From positions 16,674,501-16,738,500 of the forward strand of contig NC_068973.1 in assembly GCF_016808095.1 (NCBI RefSeq): a stretch of 64,000 nt of DNA, written 5' to 3'. Both the position numbers and the translations under genes were made by a program. Numbering within the stretch: the stretch's first letter is position 1; each line of letters begins with the position of its first letter. Under the pieces are notes generated by a model. That model was not told the origin of the DNA. It saw nothing but the letters and a program-made list of their open reading frames with translations, and made no database searches. Origin of the DNA: Vigna angularis. Taxonomy: Eukaryota > Streptophyta > Magnoliopsida > Fabales > Fabaceae. Shown one piece after another: positions 19,934 through 31,900 of the stretch.

Positions 19934-21927
19934 TGATGAGAGGGTCGCACCTCCCACAAAAGTTGTGCATAAAAGAATGCAGTATAGTGCTAGGAAGTGA
20001 CTCCTAGGTCGTCTCTCAAGGACCAAATGTGGTTCAAGAATCAGGTCAAAGACGTAGTGGGAGTTGTTTAAGAGTTTTTGCAATAATAAATGAACTAAAT
20101 TAAAATGGAAATTAAACACAATCAAACATAATTGAAAATATTAAAGAGAATATTAAAATTTAAATAAAGAAAAAAAAGAAAAATAAGTCACTAAAAAAAA
20201 ACTTAGGAGCATTTAATTAAACATGCATATGCGTAAGGAAAATTGGAATGAAAACATAAGTTGGTGAATAAAAAAACTATCAGACGGTGATAAATCATAA
20301 GTGCAATTTTGTTTTAGCCATGAAGGCACCGTGCAGCATGAAACAAGACTTTAATTTCATCATGTGAATTAATTAAAGTGCAATAATCCAACGCTAATTA
20401 AAAAGATAAATCTACAACCGTGCTGTACTTCCCCATGCTTCAAGAAACTATGCTTCCCAACACTGCTCCACTTCGTCCAGTTGCTTGCTCTTCCGTGGAC
20501 AAAACCAAATGAAGGAAAAATGTAATGAGAATCTGCTCATTCACGTGCTGATGCTCCAAATGTGCTAGAATTGATGTGACTTATCCCCTTTGCTGGACGT
20601 GACACCTACTCCCACCTAATATACTTCTTCATTTCTCAAAGAAAAGACATCTCCAACCTAATCTACTTCCAAGTTCTCGTGCACACCTTCCTCCATCCTA
20701 ATTGATTTCTCCTTTCTCCAATAAATAAAAGAATTGCATTGCTATAATACTGCCAAACGTCCCATCATTCAGTGGTTTTCCCTTAAAAGAAAATGAAGGT
20801 TAAATATGCTAAAAAGAAATCCCATCCAGACCGTGACACCATTCTCCAACTCCCATTTGGATGCACGTGCGAGTCTTTTTTTTTCTCGCTGGTCGTCACT
20901 GCTCACCTTCTCCAATCTCATCATCTCTTCTCCTTCATTAAAACACCATCCTAATCCTAATATCTAAAAACAATGAAAACTGAGAGCTGCTTCCCATGTG
21001 CTCACCACTTTCTCATGCTGGAAAAACCGAGAAGAAAATACTGCACCGTGCTTGCTTATAAATAAAAGAAATGAGAATGTGCTTCCTCTGCCCATGTGTT
21101 TTGGACGTGACTTCTCCCTGCCACCGTGTGCTTCCTTTCCACTTCGTGCTTCATTTCTTCCAGCGCAACACTCGTACACCATTCCACTTCTTCCAATCAA
21201 CACTTGCCTCCATTTCATTTTCCATGTGAAAAGAAATCAGCTCACTCTCCGTGACAACCCTCCATCCAATCTCAAATCACCAACCCGTCAGCATGTTAAA
21301 ATTAAAAAAAAAAACGAAAAGAAAATGAAAGTGTTGTAACCCAAATGGAAGCGGCAATGAGAATTCAGCAAAGATGATAAAAATCATTCCATTCCTTCAA
21401 TTCAAAAACAATGTTCAGCCCCCATCCGAAAAAGTTCAAAAAAACAAAAACCTCAAAACCAAAGACCGAGAGAGTAAGTGGCAAAATGGCAAGTGGCGGC
21501 TAACCTAGGCCGTGTGCTCTCCTTTTAATAAAGTTGGGTCCACACACTAAAACCCTAGGGTCCATGTCACTAATTTCTAATTTTGGGTCTAATCTAATTT
21601 ACCAAAAATTGACCCAAAATATAAGAGTTGATTCAAAAATTCTAAACTACTGAATTACAATTTAATTAATTCAAAAAAAATGTCTGTGTGGAGAGTCTTG
21701 AATTTATTTGGCATTCTTCCTGATGTCCCAAAATGTATTTCCGAAATTTTCCTGCACTTCAAAAATGCACTTAATCAGCTCAGAAAATCCAAATTAGCAC
21801 AATTACAAATTTCCGACCAAATTAAGCAGAATTCGGAAAACGGGGAAATAACAAACAATTAAACACAATTCCCTGGTTTATTTAAGTGCAATAAACTAAA
21901 TATAATTCAAGAAATAACGACTCATCA
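19934..21927 (-). mobile_element. Solo LTR of the C family (1994 bp) inside the D gag
   Basis: In sense it starts TGATGAGTCGTTATTTCTTG and ends CCTCTCATCA, like the LTRs of C but diverged. The flanks are CCCTC on both sides (19929-19933 and 21928-21932). No internal region is present, so it is the product of recombination between two LTRs. It splits a Cys knuckle of the D gag. Confidence 0.93.
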
Positions 21928-22250
21928 CCCTCTTTGCCACACTCATAACACTGAACAACATTTGATCTTGTAATTTTCTTTCCCTTTCTAGTACCTGCAT
22001 GGTCAGTAAATTGACTTTTGTTTTTCATGAATCGATTGAATTTTCTTACCACCATGGACATCAGCTCATTGTTGTCCAGTTCAGCGTCAGATTCATCCTC
22101 AGATGATACAATCTTTGAGGCTTTTTTGCCAGTGGCTTTCAAGGCTATGGACTTCTTTTCTTCAATTTCTTCCTCTTCTTTTAGTCTTCCAAGTTCAAGC
22201 TCATGTTCTCTTAGCTTGCCGAACAAGGTAGCCATATTCATGCTTGTAAG

Positions 22251-23671
22251 TGTTGAAAATATAATGGCTTAATTTCTCACACCTAGGGGGGGTGAATTGG
22301 TTAAATGTAAAAACAAAGTTTTCTTTAAATCTTTTTCGCAAAGTGGATGCCTTTAAAATCTTTCTTGAAACGCAAGGAAAAAGATTTGTTTATGCAGCGA
22401 AAATATAATCAATTAATTACGGTAAGAAGTCGACTGAATAAAAAGTGCAGGGATAGAAAGATCAAATTCTGAGTTTTTATACTGGTTCGGCCAAGCCTAC
22501 ATCCAGTGTCCTTCCAAGTACAGGAAGCCAATGCACTATAATGATCAAGGTTTTTACAATAATGTTTTTATAACGACCTCACGTCAAAAATATAAAACAC
22601 TTCTCTAACCCTCTAACCAAAATATAGGCATATACAAAACAGACTAGCAGCAAGAATCCCCTCTCCTGTAGTCCAACCCTTTAAGCCACCCTCAAAGTCA
22701 AGAACGCAACACGCTCTTCTTCCTGTAATCACAACAGGGAAACCTCAATCCAATCTTTACAAGATTATAGCCTCTGATCTTTTAGTTACACCCAAAGTGC
22801 AGATATGATCAGCTGTTGTAAGTAAAATTAACTTGCTCTTCAAGAATCCACAAGTAGATGATCACCATGGTCACTTCTTGTTTCTTGGAGCTCTTTCTCT
22901 TTCTCTGTAAGAATGCACTTTCTGCAAAATATCACAAACTGTTAGATTCACAAAAGTTCTTACAGAAATCAAGTTCGCGTCAATTTATAGATAAACACAA
23001 TTCTAACGCATTTTAATCGACTAAGCTACTATTGCAGTCGAATGTAACAATTCCGTCAAAGCAGTTAGCAGCAATCAATGTAGTTAATTGAATGTAAAAT
23101 TAATACAGTCGAATCACATTAAAGGCTTGGTCAACATATTTAAATATATAGCCGTTGTAACATTTAACACAAGAATTAACAGAATTTCAAAACTGTAACA
23201 GACTTAGTCGAATGCAGGTTGCATGTAATCGACTATTCCACACAGTTAAAAAAAGTTTTGAAATACTTTCTCTTTGAAAATACTCACAACACACTTTGAA
23301 AAAGTTTGTGCAAAGCCTCGAGTTTTAATCAACTCACCTCATAATGAAGTCGACTTAAAACTGTTGTTTTGCCACACAATTAAAATTACAGAATAAGTGC
23401 TAGTGGTCTTCTTTCAATAAAACATCAAACATGCATTCACTAATAAAATCAATTATATAGCATAGTGAAATGCAATGTATCAACACAATCATGTTCTTAA
23501 TGCTTTAAAACAGATTTACACATTGATTAAAACATATAGTATGTAAGCAATAGAACATGTAACACATAAACATCACATGTGTTATTAATTATGTTGTCAT
23601 CATAAAAAACCAGAAGCTCGGCGATTGTAGGTTCAACTAAATGAGTGCTTTTCCTATCAACAATCTCAACA
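22251..23671 (-). mobile_element. Solo LTR of the D (copia-like) family, 1421 bp
   Basis: Ends TGTTGA...TCAACA are perfect inverted repeats and the flanks are GTAAG on both sides (22246-22250 and 23672-23676). It contains repeated motifs around GTCGACT and AATCGACTA (about 22990-23360), and CACACCTAGGGGGG near one end. The same LTR family appears truncated at 23932-24300. Confidence 0.9.
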
Positions 23672-23931
23672 GTAAGATCTCTTGATTCAGAAATTGCAGT
23701 AACCTTGGGTTGCCAGCTTCTATTCAGACTTTTCAATATCTTGATATTGATCCTTTCTTTGTCAAACACTTTTCCTAGAGCCATCAGGTGGTTGACTATG
23801 TGAGTAAATCTTTTTTGTACTTCATATATAGTCTCTCTAGCGTTCATTCTGAACAGTTCATACTCCTGTATCAATGAGTTCTTTCTGGCTCTCTTTACTT
23901 CTTTTGTGCCTTCGTGTGTGACCTCCACGAA

Positions 23932-24300
23932 AAGTTTGTGGAAAGCCACGGGTTTTAATCGACTTACTTCATAATGAAGTCCACTTAAAATTGATGTTTT
24001 GCCACATATTATAAGTTCAACAAAAGTGCATGTGGTTTTCCTTTTCTAAAACATATGTCATGCATTCACAGATAAGATCTCATGTAAAACATAGTTCATT
24101 GCAGCAATGACAAAATTAACACAAAATATGTTCTCCAATAATCATAAACATGAAAGTAATGAGCATGTAACACAGTAATGAACATGTAACACATAAACAA
24201 CACATGTGTTATTAATTATGAGTTGTCATCATAAAAAAACAGAACCTCTGAGATTGTAGGTTTAGCTAAGAAAGTGATCTTCCTATCAACAATCTCAACA
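23932..24300 (-). repeat. Truncated LTR of the D family, probably the remains of the 5' LTR of D
   Basis: Matches the last 370 bp (plus orientation) of the solo LTR 22251-23671, including the end CAACAATCTCAACA. It runs directly into gag sequence at about 23931 with no primer site, so a deletion removed the rest of the LTR and leader. The base string ATAAG follows at 24301. Confidence 0.65.
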
Positions 24301-25626
24301 ATAAGAAAAGACAAATGGGATGAACGGTAGCAATGAAAAACCGAACGGTAATTTGGTAAATGCTGAAACAGTAAATGTGCAGAATTGAAATGTGAACAGA
24401 ATTAAATGCACCTGAACTAAAAAACGAGCATAACAGCAAACGTAACAACTTAGAACGTAAATCACACTAGGACTAAACCAGAAAACGGGAATGATTCAGA
24501 ACGTTAAGTAGAACGTAAATGAAAGCATAAAATGAACAGGAACGCAAATTCCACTGAAAGCATAAAATCAAACACGTGAAATTAGAACCATGAAACGAAA
24601 CAACAAAGAAAACTAGAAGCAAACAATGGAACTGGAATTGAAAATGGAAACACAAATGCAAATGAAATTAAAAATGAGTTCATACATTCATTGAAAAGTA
24701 AAGAGAACAACACCTAAAACCTCTCCAAGGGGAGGAAGAAGGAGCTCCCAAGAACAGAAAAACGTAAGTGGCGGCTGGGAGGTTAGGTCAAATGAAAGTG
24801 ATTTTGGGGTATATATACCCCAAATTACAAAAGTGCCCTTCTAATGGGCTTGTCCTACAAAATAACCTACAATTGGGCCCAAAGTCTTAAGGTTTGACCC
24901 AATGAACTTCTAAAACGAAATTAAACTACACTATTGATGTGCCCATCCTCTTGAAGTCCAGAAATGTGCTTCTAACACTGCTGCTGAGTTTTTCTGGTCA
25001 CATCATCTAACCGTTCGGTCATGAAAGGCTCACACCGTGTGATCAGAAATGTTTTGCAGGCTCAAGAAGTGGTGTGTGATGTAGTCTTCAGAAGACCGTT
25101 CGGTATTGGCTTCCACAAATTGTTCGGCTCTGTGATGCTCGACCATTCGGTGCATGCTCTACCTGACTTTTCGGTCACTACAAAACCATTCTCGTTCTCA
25201 GCCATTCTGTTCAACAGTGCTCAGCTGGTAGCTGACCGTTCTGTGGAGGCTTCCAGCAAGGCTTTCTCAGCTCGTTCGGTTGTGACTTTGGCAGACCATT
25301 CGGTCTTGACTTCGTCAGACCGCTCGATCAAGACATTTTTAAGACCGTTCGGTCAAACAGTCTCTAACCGTTCGGTTTTGGCTGTATCAGACCGTACGAT
25401 TGTGTGCACTACGTTCAAACTGTTTCTCAACCTTTCTAACAGTGATTGTCCTGTAAATAGTATTGAAATAATTAAACCCAAATAATTCATATTAATTAAA
25501 ATAATAATTAGTCTTGAAATTAAGCCCAAATAGTGAAAATGAGACAATAATTGAGAATTAAGCACAACTCACTAATACAATTGGGTGCAAAAAGCTATGT
25601 GAATAGTACAAAATAATGACTCATCA
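24301..25626 (-). repeat. LTR-like sequence ending TGACTCATCA, probably the 3' LTR of element E
   Basis: In sense it begins TGATGAGTCATTATTTTG, a C-family-like start, and a TATA-like GGGTATATATACCCC lies at about 24807. The far end is cut by element D. Positions 25010-25400 hold about a dozen copies of the motif GACCGTTCGGTC or close variants, roughly 25-30 bp apart. A 154-codon open frame there is a by-product of the repeat. Assignment to E rests on position only. Confidence 0.5.
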
Positions 25627-26879
25627 GTCCTTACGAGACAACTTTTGCATTCCAAACTACAAATTCAAAATCAGAAGCAAATGGTGAATCCAATTATCAC
25701 ATAAAAGCAGGATAAAATTGCAGCAAATTTTTCAAGACAATCAATTGTAAAAACCATTGATTTTAACCAAGGAAATCCTCTCTTGAATCTTATAAGGATG
25801 TGTTTCTCTCATTTTCCACTGAAATTGAACAAATTAAAATTGCTAGTCTTTTTCAATCAAACCACATGCACAATCAACATGGATCTCAAGGTCTTTTAAG
25901 GGTTGTAATGAGGTTCGGCTTCCAAGAATTATGGTTTTTCAGGATAACAAAAGCACAACTTTAGAAAAGAGAGCATAACTGCACTTTAAACCCACTTCCA
26001 TTCCTACTCTCAATTCATCCCATCTCATACCTCAAAACCCAATGCTTCCTTTTCCTTCATTACTCACTCCTTTTTCTTGTTTTTTAGATACATTTCTATA
26101 CAATACTAAGGAGTGAGTTATAGTACAAAATACTCAGCCCCTTTCTTTTCTAAGTACAATTCCACCAACCAATTCCCATTTTAAAGTTGAATAAAATGCA
26201 CTTATGCTCTCTATCCCTAAAGTGTGCAAAGGGAAATGATAGTACTTAAAGTTAGGGTTAAGGTGCATAATTCAAAGAATTATGCTTAAATGGGCTATCA
26301 CAAAAGGATGATTATTCCTAAGTTGGATGTTTGGCACTGGGTTATTTAAATTCAACAAAACTGCCTTGATCATTTCCATGCTTCAAGTGTGATGTTATCC
26401 AAATGAAAACTCAAGCAATATCAATTTGACAACAAACAGTGGAAACTATCAAACTGTTTAAGGTTTCACACACTAATTGGGTTTTATTTTTGGTGTGTTT
26501 CCTTGGTATATCACTTGTTGTTACAATTGATTATCTTAACCAATTATCCAGCACCAATATCCTAATCCCATTTAACTATGGATTCAACCAAAATTTTCCT
26601 TTTTTTTTAGGTGTACTATCTTAGGACACTTTTTGAAACTTGATTTCCCTTTAACCAATTTCCTCAAGAAAGATTTTCTAATAATTCCCAAAAACCTGTG
26701 TTCTGTGCATAACATTAAGCACAAAGTAAAGTAAGGAAAAAGTAAAGTAAGCAAAAATTAAATTATGCTATACATTCTAACCAAAAGACGAAAGCATACG
26801 GTAACAACATTATAACCAAAACACTAAAGCACAATAAAAGTTCTGCAGAAAAGAACAAAAAGACCGTATTTCATTGAGT

Positions 26880-27150
26880 TCTGGGGGTTGGAATAGTGTT
26901 GTGTGTCAATCTCCCCTCATTACTCTATCCAAATCAGCTGAAACTCCTCCTCTTGAAGGTCCACTCCAATTGCCTCTTGAAGGTCCAACTGCAAAATTGC
27001 TGTCAAGTCTAGTTGGTCCACTTCCCCCTGGAAAAATTGGACTGTCCCCAGGCCACTATAAGTATGCCAAGAATTCTAGTGGAGTCATGCCTAGATATCG
27101 TTCTCGAACATTTTTAGTCTAGGGGTTGTCCTTGTTCTAGCCATTTTCCT
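26880..27150 (-). pseudogene. Remnant of a second reading frame in element E
   Basis: In sense, ATGGCTAGAACAAGGACAAC follows TTTGCAGGAAA near 27145 and begins MARTRTT before stops. The rest contains a duplicated phrase read as GPSRG. It resembles in position the second frames of D and F but is too short to assign. Between 26880 and 25627 no gene is seen; the text recalls the 3'UTR of C (for example AAGGCAGTTTTGTT). Confidence 0.3.
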
Positions 27151-27309
27151 GCAAAGATCAAAGTTAACCCACTTCAAGGGAAATTAGCAAAGGGAGGAGG
27201 GATGGGTGAGTTAATTGAGCGTCATTGGACCAAGAAACTTGCGCCTTATAATTTGAGGAAAGAAAGCATGTGTTGAAAAGAAAGTGTTTATGAACCAGTG
27301 CTTCCTTTT

Positions 27310-27600
27310 CTAAGTTTTAACACAGGGTCGCGTGGTTTCGCTAAAAATTTTCGCTTAAGCTAGATTGATAGGCAACAGTTACAGGACATTTTCGCCCAGG
27401 TGAGAAAAGTTTTGCTTAAGCGAAAAGTGTTCCAGTGGGCACCAATTTGAAATTCAATTCTCGCCTAAGCGAGTCTTCTTTCGCCTAAGCAAAAATATCA
27501 AAAAAACTTGTGTTTCAATTTTCTGCATATCTAGCCTAGGAGAGAAGGTTTAGCTTAGGCGAAAATAATGCAGTTTTTGCCACTTTTGAAAAAATTTCAA
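27310..27600 (-). repeat. Cluster of TCGC(T/C)TAAGCGA near-palindromes in element E
   Basis: Forms such as TTCGCTTAAGC, TTGCTTAAGCGAAAAG, TCGCCTAAGCGAG, TTCGCCTAAGC and GCTTAGGCGAAA recur seven or more times within 270 bp. The position, between the hairpin and the remnant of the second frame, matches the palindrome clusters of A, B and F. Confidence 0.75.
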
Positions 27601-27980
27601 CTTTTACTCAACCAATTCACGATGAATTCAGTCTAATTAATCCAGAGACACATATCAATCTATTCCTCAACCAATTATCTGTCATTCCAAGAAGTTTCAC
27701 ATCTTCAAATGCAAAATCAAAATCAAACTCTCAAACTCAAAATTCACAATTTGACCAAAACAAGACAATTTTTAACATTCAATGAACTCAATTTTCGCAC
27801 CAAAACTTATTATCATGCATGACACATACATTTTAGTTAAAAAACAGTTAAGCATGCATGGTTTGCCCTATTGAGACATTTAAATGTTAAAACTTATCCT
27901 TTTGCAAACAAACAGATAATATATACACAAACACAATTAACACACAAGATAAAATTAAAATGCGAAAACATAATTAAACG

Positions 27981-27997
27981 CTGGGTTGCCTCCCAAG
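27981..27997 (-). ncRNA. GGGAGGCAACCC hairpin of element E
   Basis: In sense CTTGGGAGGCAACCCAG, preceded by GTGATGTTAAACAAG. The stem TGGG/CCCA encloses AGGCAA. The position, just after the protease, is the same as in F (32744) and B (15233, 15487). A decayed form (GGGGAGCCAACC) lies at about 1020-1034 in A. Confidence 0.6.
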
Positions 27998-28082
27998 AAA
28001 CACTTGTTTAACATCACGAGCCTGACAGATGAGGCAATTAGGTTTGATTCACGATGTTGATGTGATTCTTCCTTTCATGACA

Positions 28083-28625
28083 CTAACATCTTCTTAGTAA
28101 CTTTCCCGTCACCAACTTGACTCTTCTTAAATAGGGAGCCTCAATTTCAAGTACTCCATTTTCCTTTATTGCCTTGATAACCCATAACATGTTCTTAATA
28201 ATCACTGGTTTGCCAGGTTTGGGTTCATCACTTTCCAAAATAGGGTGTTGGTGAACTAGTTTCTCTTCCTTATCCCCATCCTCTTCCTTCACTTTTGGAG
28301 AGAAACAATTAAGGCTCTTTTTGGCCAACTTGGCAACTTGCCTTGGTAAACTCCTAACTGATATAAACTAGTTTGTTCCTCTTGACTTTGCTGCATATCT
28401 TTGAAGACATTGAAAGTTACCTCTCTATCTTGGTCTTTTAATTTCAGTATTCCCTCTTCCATATGAATGAAAACCTTAGCTGTCTTCATGAAAGGTCTTC
28501 CCAAGATGAGTGGTATCTCTGCATCTTCCTCCATCTCCATTGCTACAAAGTCCACTGGAATTGGAGCTTATCAATTTTGATGACCACGTCTTCTACTACA
28601 CCATAAGGATATTTGATGGACCTAT
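28083..28625 (-). pseudogene. Protease of element E, second part and C-terminal tail
   Basis: Continues with KYPYGVVEDVVI and the complete second half of the fold, including IPLILGRPFMKTAK (28555-28480). A frameshift near 28320 leads to a basic tail with CFSPKVKEEDGDKEEKLVHQ, closely like that of element F. It ends about 85 bp before the GGGAGGCAACCC hairpin. Confidence 0.8.
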
Positions 28626-29961
28626 TGAAAACGGTAATTCTTACCATTATTTGTGGTGCATTTTTATACCAAATCAACTCTCTTTGACCTTGAAACCTGC
28701 TTAATCCTCTATTTTATCTAACTTTGTGACTAAGTTTAGTTTAGGCTACACTTAGGGGTTTTCGTCACTAATTCCCTAATTTTTTGTAGGCAAATTTTCT
28801 GCATTGGAAGAGCATCAAAACTATCAAGAGCTGGAACCTAGGAAAAGCTGCAAGAGCACATGATTTGAAGGCACATGAAGACATTTCCCAAGCCTGCGCG
28901 CTCCACCAATGTCGCTGAGCTTCTATGGCCTCGCAGTTTCCATGCCTGGGCGCCTAGAAAGGGGGCTGAGCCCAATTTAGTTCGCATTTCTCGTGCCCGG
29001 GCGCCCTAGGAAGGGGGCTGAGCACCATTCCTCCCGCTATTCTTGCAATATTCTCGCACCTGGGCACCCCTTTGTCTGGGCGCTGAGCGCGTTACTTGCT
29101 GATATGGCACCCTATACCTATTTAAAGCTACCATGGAACGAGGGTGCCAACTTCTTGGCGGCTGAAGCACGAAAACACCATTTTGGACCTATGGGAGCTA
29201 GTTTTGGGCAGTGGGAGCTCTCCATTCATGTTTCTTGAGTGTCCATCTCCTCCCTTTTCTTCCATTGTAAGTTAAGTTCATTTTGCTAGGGAATGATGTA
29301 ACTATGAAACTCTTATGTAAATGTAGTTGTTTTGAATGAATATAAGCTTCTTTCATTGATTGTTAGTGTTTATGCCTTCTCTTAAAGCTTGTTGTGACTT
29401 GATCAACCATAACATGATTCTTTGGTTTGCTTAATGTTGGGAGATATTGTGTGAACCTTGAACTGGACTAAACACCTAAAGGAAATTGTATATAGGGGTA
29501 GAACTTGGACCTTTAGTTGTCTTAAACCTCATTTCTTAAAGCAGATGAACTTGTTAGGTTTTCCAAGGGATTGAAGTTTAATGAGTAAGTTTAGGCCCTC
29601 TTTACCAAGGGATTGGGTTTGACTAACGTAGTAGGTTGACATGAGCAATTAAATGAAGAAGAAGTAATGTGGATTTGCATGAAAGTGTATTAGGTTAAAT
29701 CATTCTTGAACATTTCCATTCCTTATCATATTTAATCATTCCATTTCCAAGTGTTTTAACCCCTTAAATTTTAATTTACAACTTATGCACTATGTTTATT
29801 TTTATTGCACCGAAATCACATTAAATGAAATCATTCTTTAGTCTAAATTAGTTAAGTAATTATACGATTATTTAGTGTCATGCGAGTCTCTTGGGATACG
29901 ATATCAGGTCTTATCGGTTTATTACTTGATATGATTCAGTACGCTTGCCGAGGTATTAACA
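28626..29961 (+). repeat. 5' LTR of element F (1336 bp)
   Basis: Includes a GC-rich motif cluster (28890-29095) with repeated GGGGGCTGAGC and GGGCGCC forms, then a TATA-like CTATTTAAAG at 29118-29127. It ends TATTAACA six bases before the primer site. An 81-codon open frame over the cluster is not considered real. Confidence 0.88.
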
Positions 29962-29967
29962 AGTGTT

Positions 29968-29985
29968 TGGCGCCGCTGTCGAGGA
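29968..29985 (+). promoter_or_regulatory. Primer binding site of element F, decayed tRNA-Asp type
   Basis: TGGCGCCGCTGTCGAGGA differs from the perfect site of element C at three positions, all C/T or G/A changes. This fits ageing by deamination. Confidence 0.8.
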
Positions 29986-30128
29986 CTCGTGGTCAACACT
30001 ATACTTTTGTGTGATTCTTAACCAACTTAGGCTTTATTCATTTATTCTTTTTATTGTGAATAAATTTAGTTTTGATTCTTTTGGGGCTAACTTGGTACTT
30101 TAGTACTGTTGTTCTCTAGTGTATGTAG

Positions 30129-31900
30129 GGCACAATCCGTACAAAGAGGACAAGATCATCTGAAGCTCTCCTTGCAGATCTTGAAGTTGAAAACACTGCC
30201 CGAAGAAACAACAGTAGAAGAATGAGGCAGAAGAGGGCTTCTAGAGAAACTTCTCCCATTCCTGAGATTCCTGAGCAACCACTTATCCCTATTCCTGATC
30301 AGGAAGGAGGAGACATGTTTGACAATCCAAATGGTAGGGGTGATGGTCAAGTTAGACGCACCTTGGAGGACTATTCTATGTTCTTAGGGCAACTTCACTT
30401 CAACAACATTGCTAGGCCAAGGGTTAATGCCACCAACATGGAAATAAAGCCTGCTCTCATCCATTTGGTGCATAACAATCAGTTCAATGGCCTATCTCAT
30501 GAGAATCCTTATAATCATTTGGCCACCTTCCTTGAGATACGTAATACTCTGAAGATTCATGATGTGCCGGATGAAGCTATAAGGCCCAACTTGTTTCCAT
30601 TCTCATTGGGAGGCAACGCCAAGGTGTGGTTGAATTCTTTTCCTGAGAATAGCTTCATGGCATGGAAGGATGTGGTTGCCAAGTTCCTCAACAAATACTT
30701 CCCACAGTCAAAAGTCAACAAAGGAAAGCAGGAAATCTCATCTTTTCAGCAAGATGGTAGTGAAACTTTGAGCCAAGCTTGGGATAGGTTCAAGGGGTTA
30801 CTGAGAAAGACGTCCACCCATGGGTTTGATGAGCCTACCGTCCTGAATATGTTTTTGGGAGGCCTTAAGTCCCAAACCAAATTGATGTTGGATGCCTCAA
30901 CTAGAGGAAAACATCAGATGGAAGACACCTGGAGAAGCACATGAGCTGATAGAGAATATGGTTGCTAATGACAATGAAGTGTAGAATGAAAGGGCTCAAC
31001 TCCAACAAAAAGGTGTTCTTCAACTACAATCTCAGGATGCCGTTAGCTCAAAACAAGATAATGACCCAATAGCTCAAAGCTCTCATGAACAAGCTCTCTC
31101 AACTGCCTAAAGAGCTCCAAAATGTTTCTCAAGCTCAGCATCAGGGTTGTGAGTTATGTGGTAGAGATCATGTAAATGGTCAATGTGCCATGCAAGCCAA
31201 TTCCCAAGAAGATGAGAATTATATGGGTAATCAGGGCCGCCAAGGTAACTACTACCAAGGGTCGAGACCTCACCCAAGCATGGGCCAAGGACAAGCTGGG
31301 CCATCAAATAGACCACCACCACAGCAATATCAACCACATCCCCCTTTATCAGACAAGACTTCAAAGTTGGAGGAAACACTCCAACAGTTCATGCAAGTGT
31401 CCATCTCCAAGCACAAAACCACTGAAGCTTCCATTAGAAACTTGGAGATGGAAGTGGATCAACTTGCTAAGAAGCTGGAGGAGAAATCTAAGAAGAGTTT
31501 TGTTGCCAACACTAAAGTAAATCCTAAGGAGGAATGCAAAGTCATTACTACTAGAAGTGGTAAGATGTTGCAAGAGAGAGAGATGGAGAGAAAAGAGAAG
31601 GGAATTGATGAGGACGAACAAAGTAGTGGAGAAAAGAGTGAAGTCAAAAAGATGAGAGAAAAAGAAGAGAGAAAAGATGAGACTGAGAGAAAAGGAAGTG
31701 AAAATGATGAGGGAGAAAACAAGAAGAAAGAGGATAAAGGGAAAAGAAAGATTGAAGTTCATGAGAAGCCCCTTCCTTACCCTAAAGTCTACTCAATGAA
31801 GGAAAAAAGAAGCAATTTGGGCGCTTCATGGATATCTTCAAGAAATTGGAGATTATTATGCCCTTGAATGAATCACTGCAACAAATCCCACTTGTGCAAA
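30129..31900 (+). pseudogene. gag of element F
   Basis: The frame is open from 30129 (first Met 30222) to 30944. It covers the N-terminal arm (TIRTKRTRSSEALLADLE), the full capsid core (YNHLATFLEIRNTLKIHDVP, LFPFSLGGNAKVWLNSFPEN, GKQEISSFQQ, WDRFKGLLRKTSTHGFDE) and the end of the core at LDAST. After a frame change, 31085-31867 gives the reduced knuckle CELCGRDHVNGQC, a Gln-rich linker, a coiled-coil-like stretch and a Lys/Glu-rich tail. This is the best-preserved capsid core in the window. Frameshifts near 30940 and 31850 prevent a full polyprotein. Confidence 0.82.

Larger units (their letters stand above)
19268..23931 (-). pseudogene. gag of copia-like element D in three pieces
   Basis: In sense order the pieces are 23931-23672, 22250-21928 and 19933-19268. 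Piece 1 has the UBN2 gag core (EVKRARKNSLIQEYELFRMN, then SWQPKVTAISESRDL). Piece 2 continues with ATLFGKLREHELELGRLKEE and the first Cys knuckle, CYECGKEG. Piece 3 completes that knuckle and adds a coiled coil and a second knuckle, CFYCNNIGHNVRNC, ending in KWVPASKI and a stop. The breaks are exactly the two solo LTRs, each with its 5-bp duplication. No polymerase domain follows. The long open frame that runs from piece 3 into the LTR (to 20125) is chance. Confidence 0.8.
18727..24300 (-). mobile_element. Copia-like element D, broken by two solo LTRs and by element A
   Basis: Minus-strand element. In sense order it has a truncated LTR (24300-23932), a gag split into three pieces, about 450 bp of non-coding sequence with a TATA-like box, and the start of a second reading frame that is cut by element A at 18726. 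The rest must lie left of the window. The gag has the UBN2-type core and two Cys knuckles usual for Ty1/copia elements of the SIRE/Maximus kind. Attribution of all parts to one element is inferred from order and frame. Confidence 0.65.
25627..28625 (-). mobile_element. LTR retrotransposon E, 3' portion (left of inserted element F)
   Basis: In sense order: the rest of the protease (28625-28083), a GGGAGGCAACCC hairpin (27997-27981), a cluster of TCGCTTAAGCGA-type palindromes, a short remnant of a second frame, and about 1.2 kb of 3' non-coding DNA up to the LTR-like sequence at 25626. It joins in frame context with 37708-39360 across element F. Confidence 0.75.

Noticed and set aside
19934..20125. 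Extension of the D gag frame into the adjacent LTR
   Set aside because: The LTR boundary and CCCTC duplication show that the gag continues at 21928, so the extension is fortuitous.
20964..21339. Overlapping frames of 84 and 113 codons within the solo LTR
   Set aside because: Lie inside an LTR whose other copies do not keep these frames; no recognisable domain.
25021..25485. 154-codon open frame on the plus strand
   Set aside because: Arises from the repeated GACCGTTCGGTC array (recurrent RSV/RPFG residues); no independent evidence for a gene.
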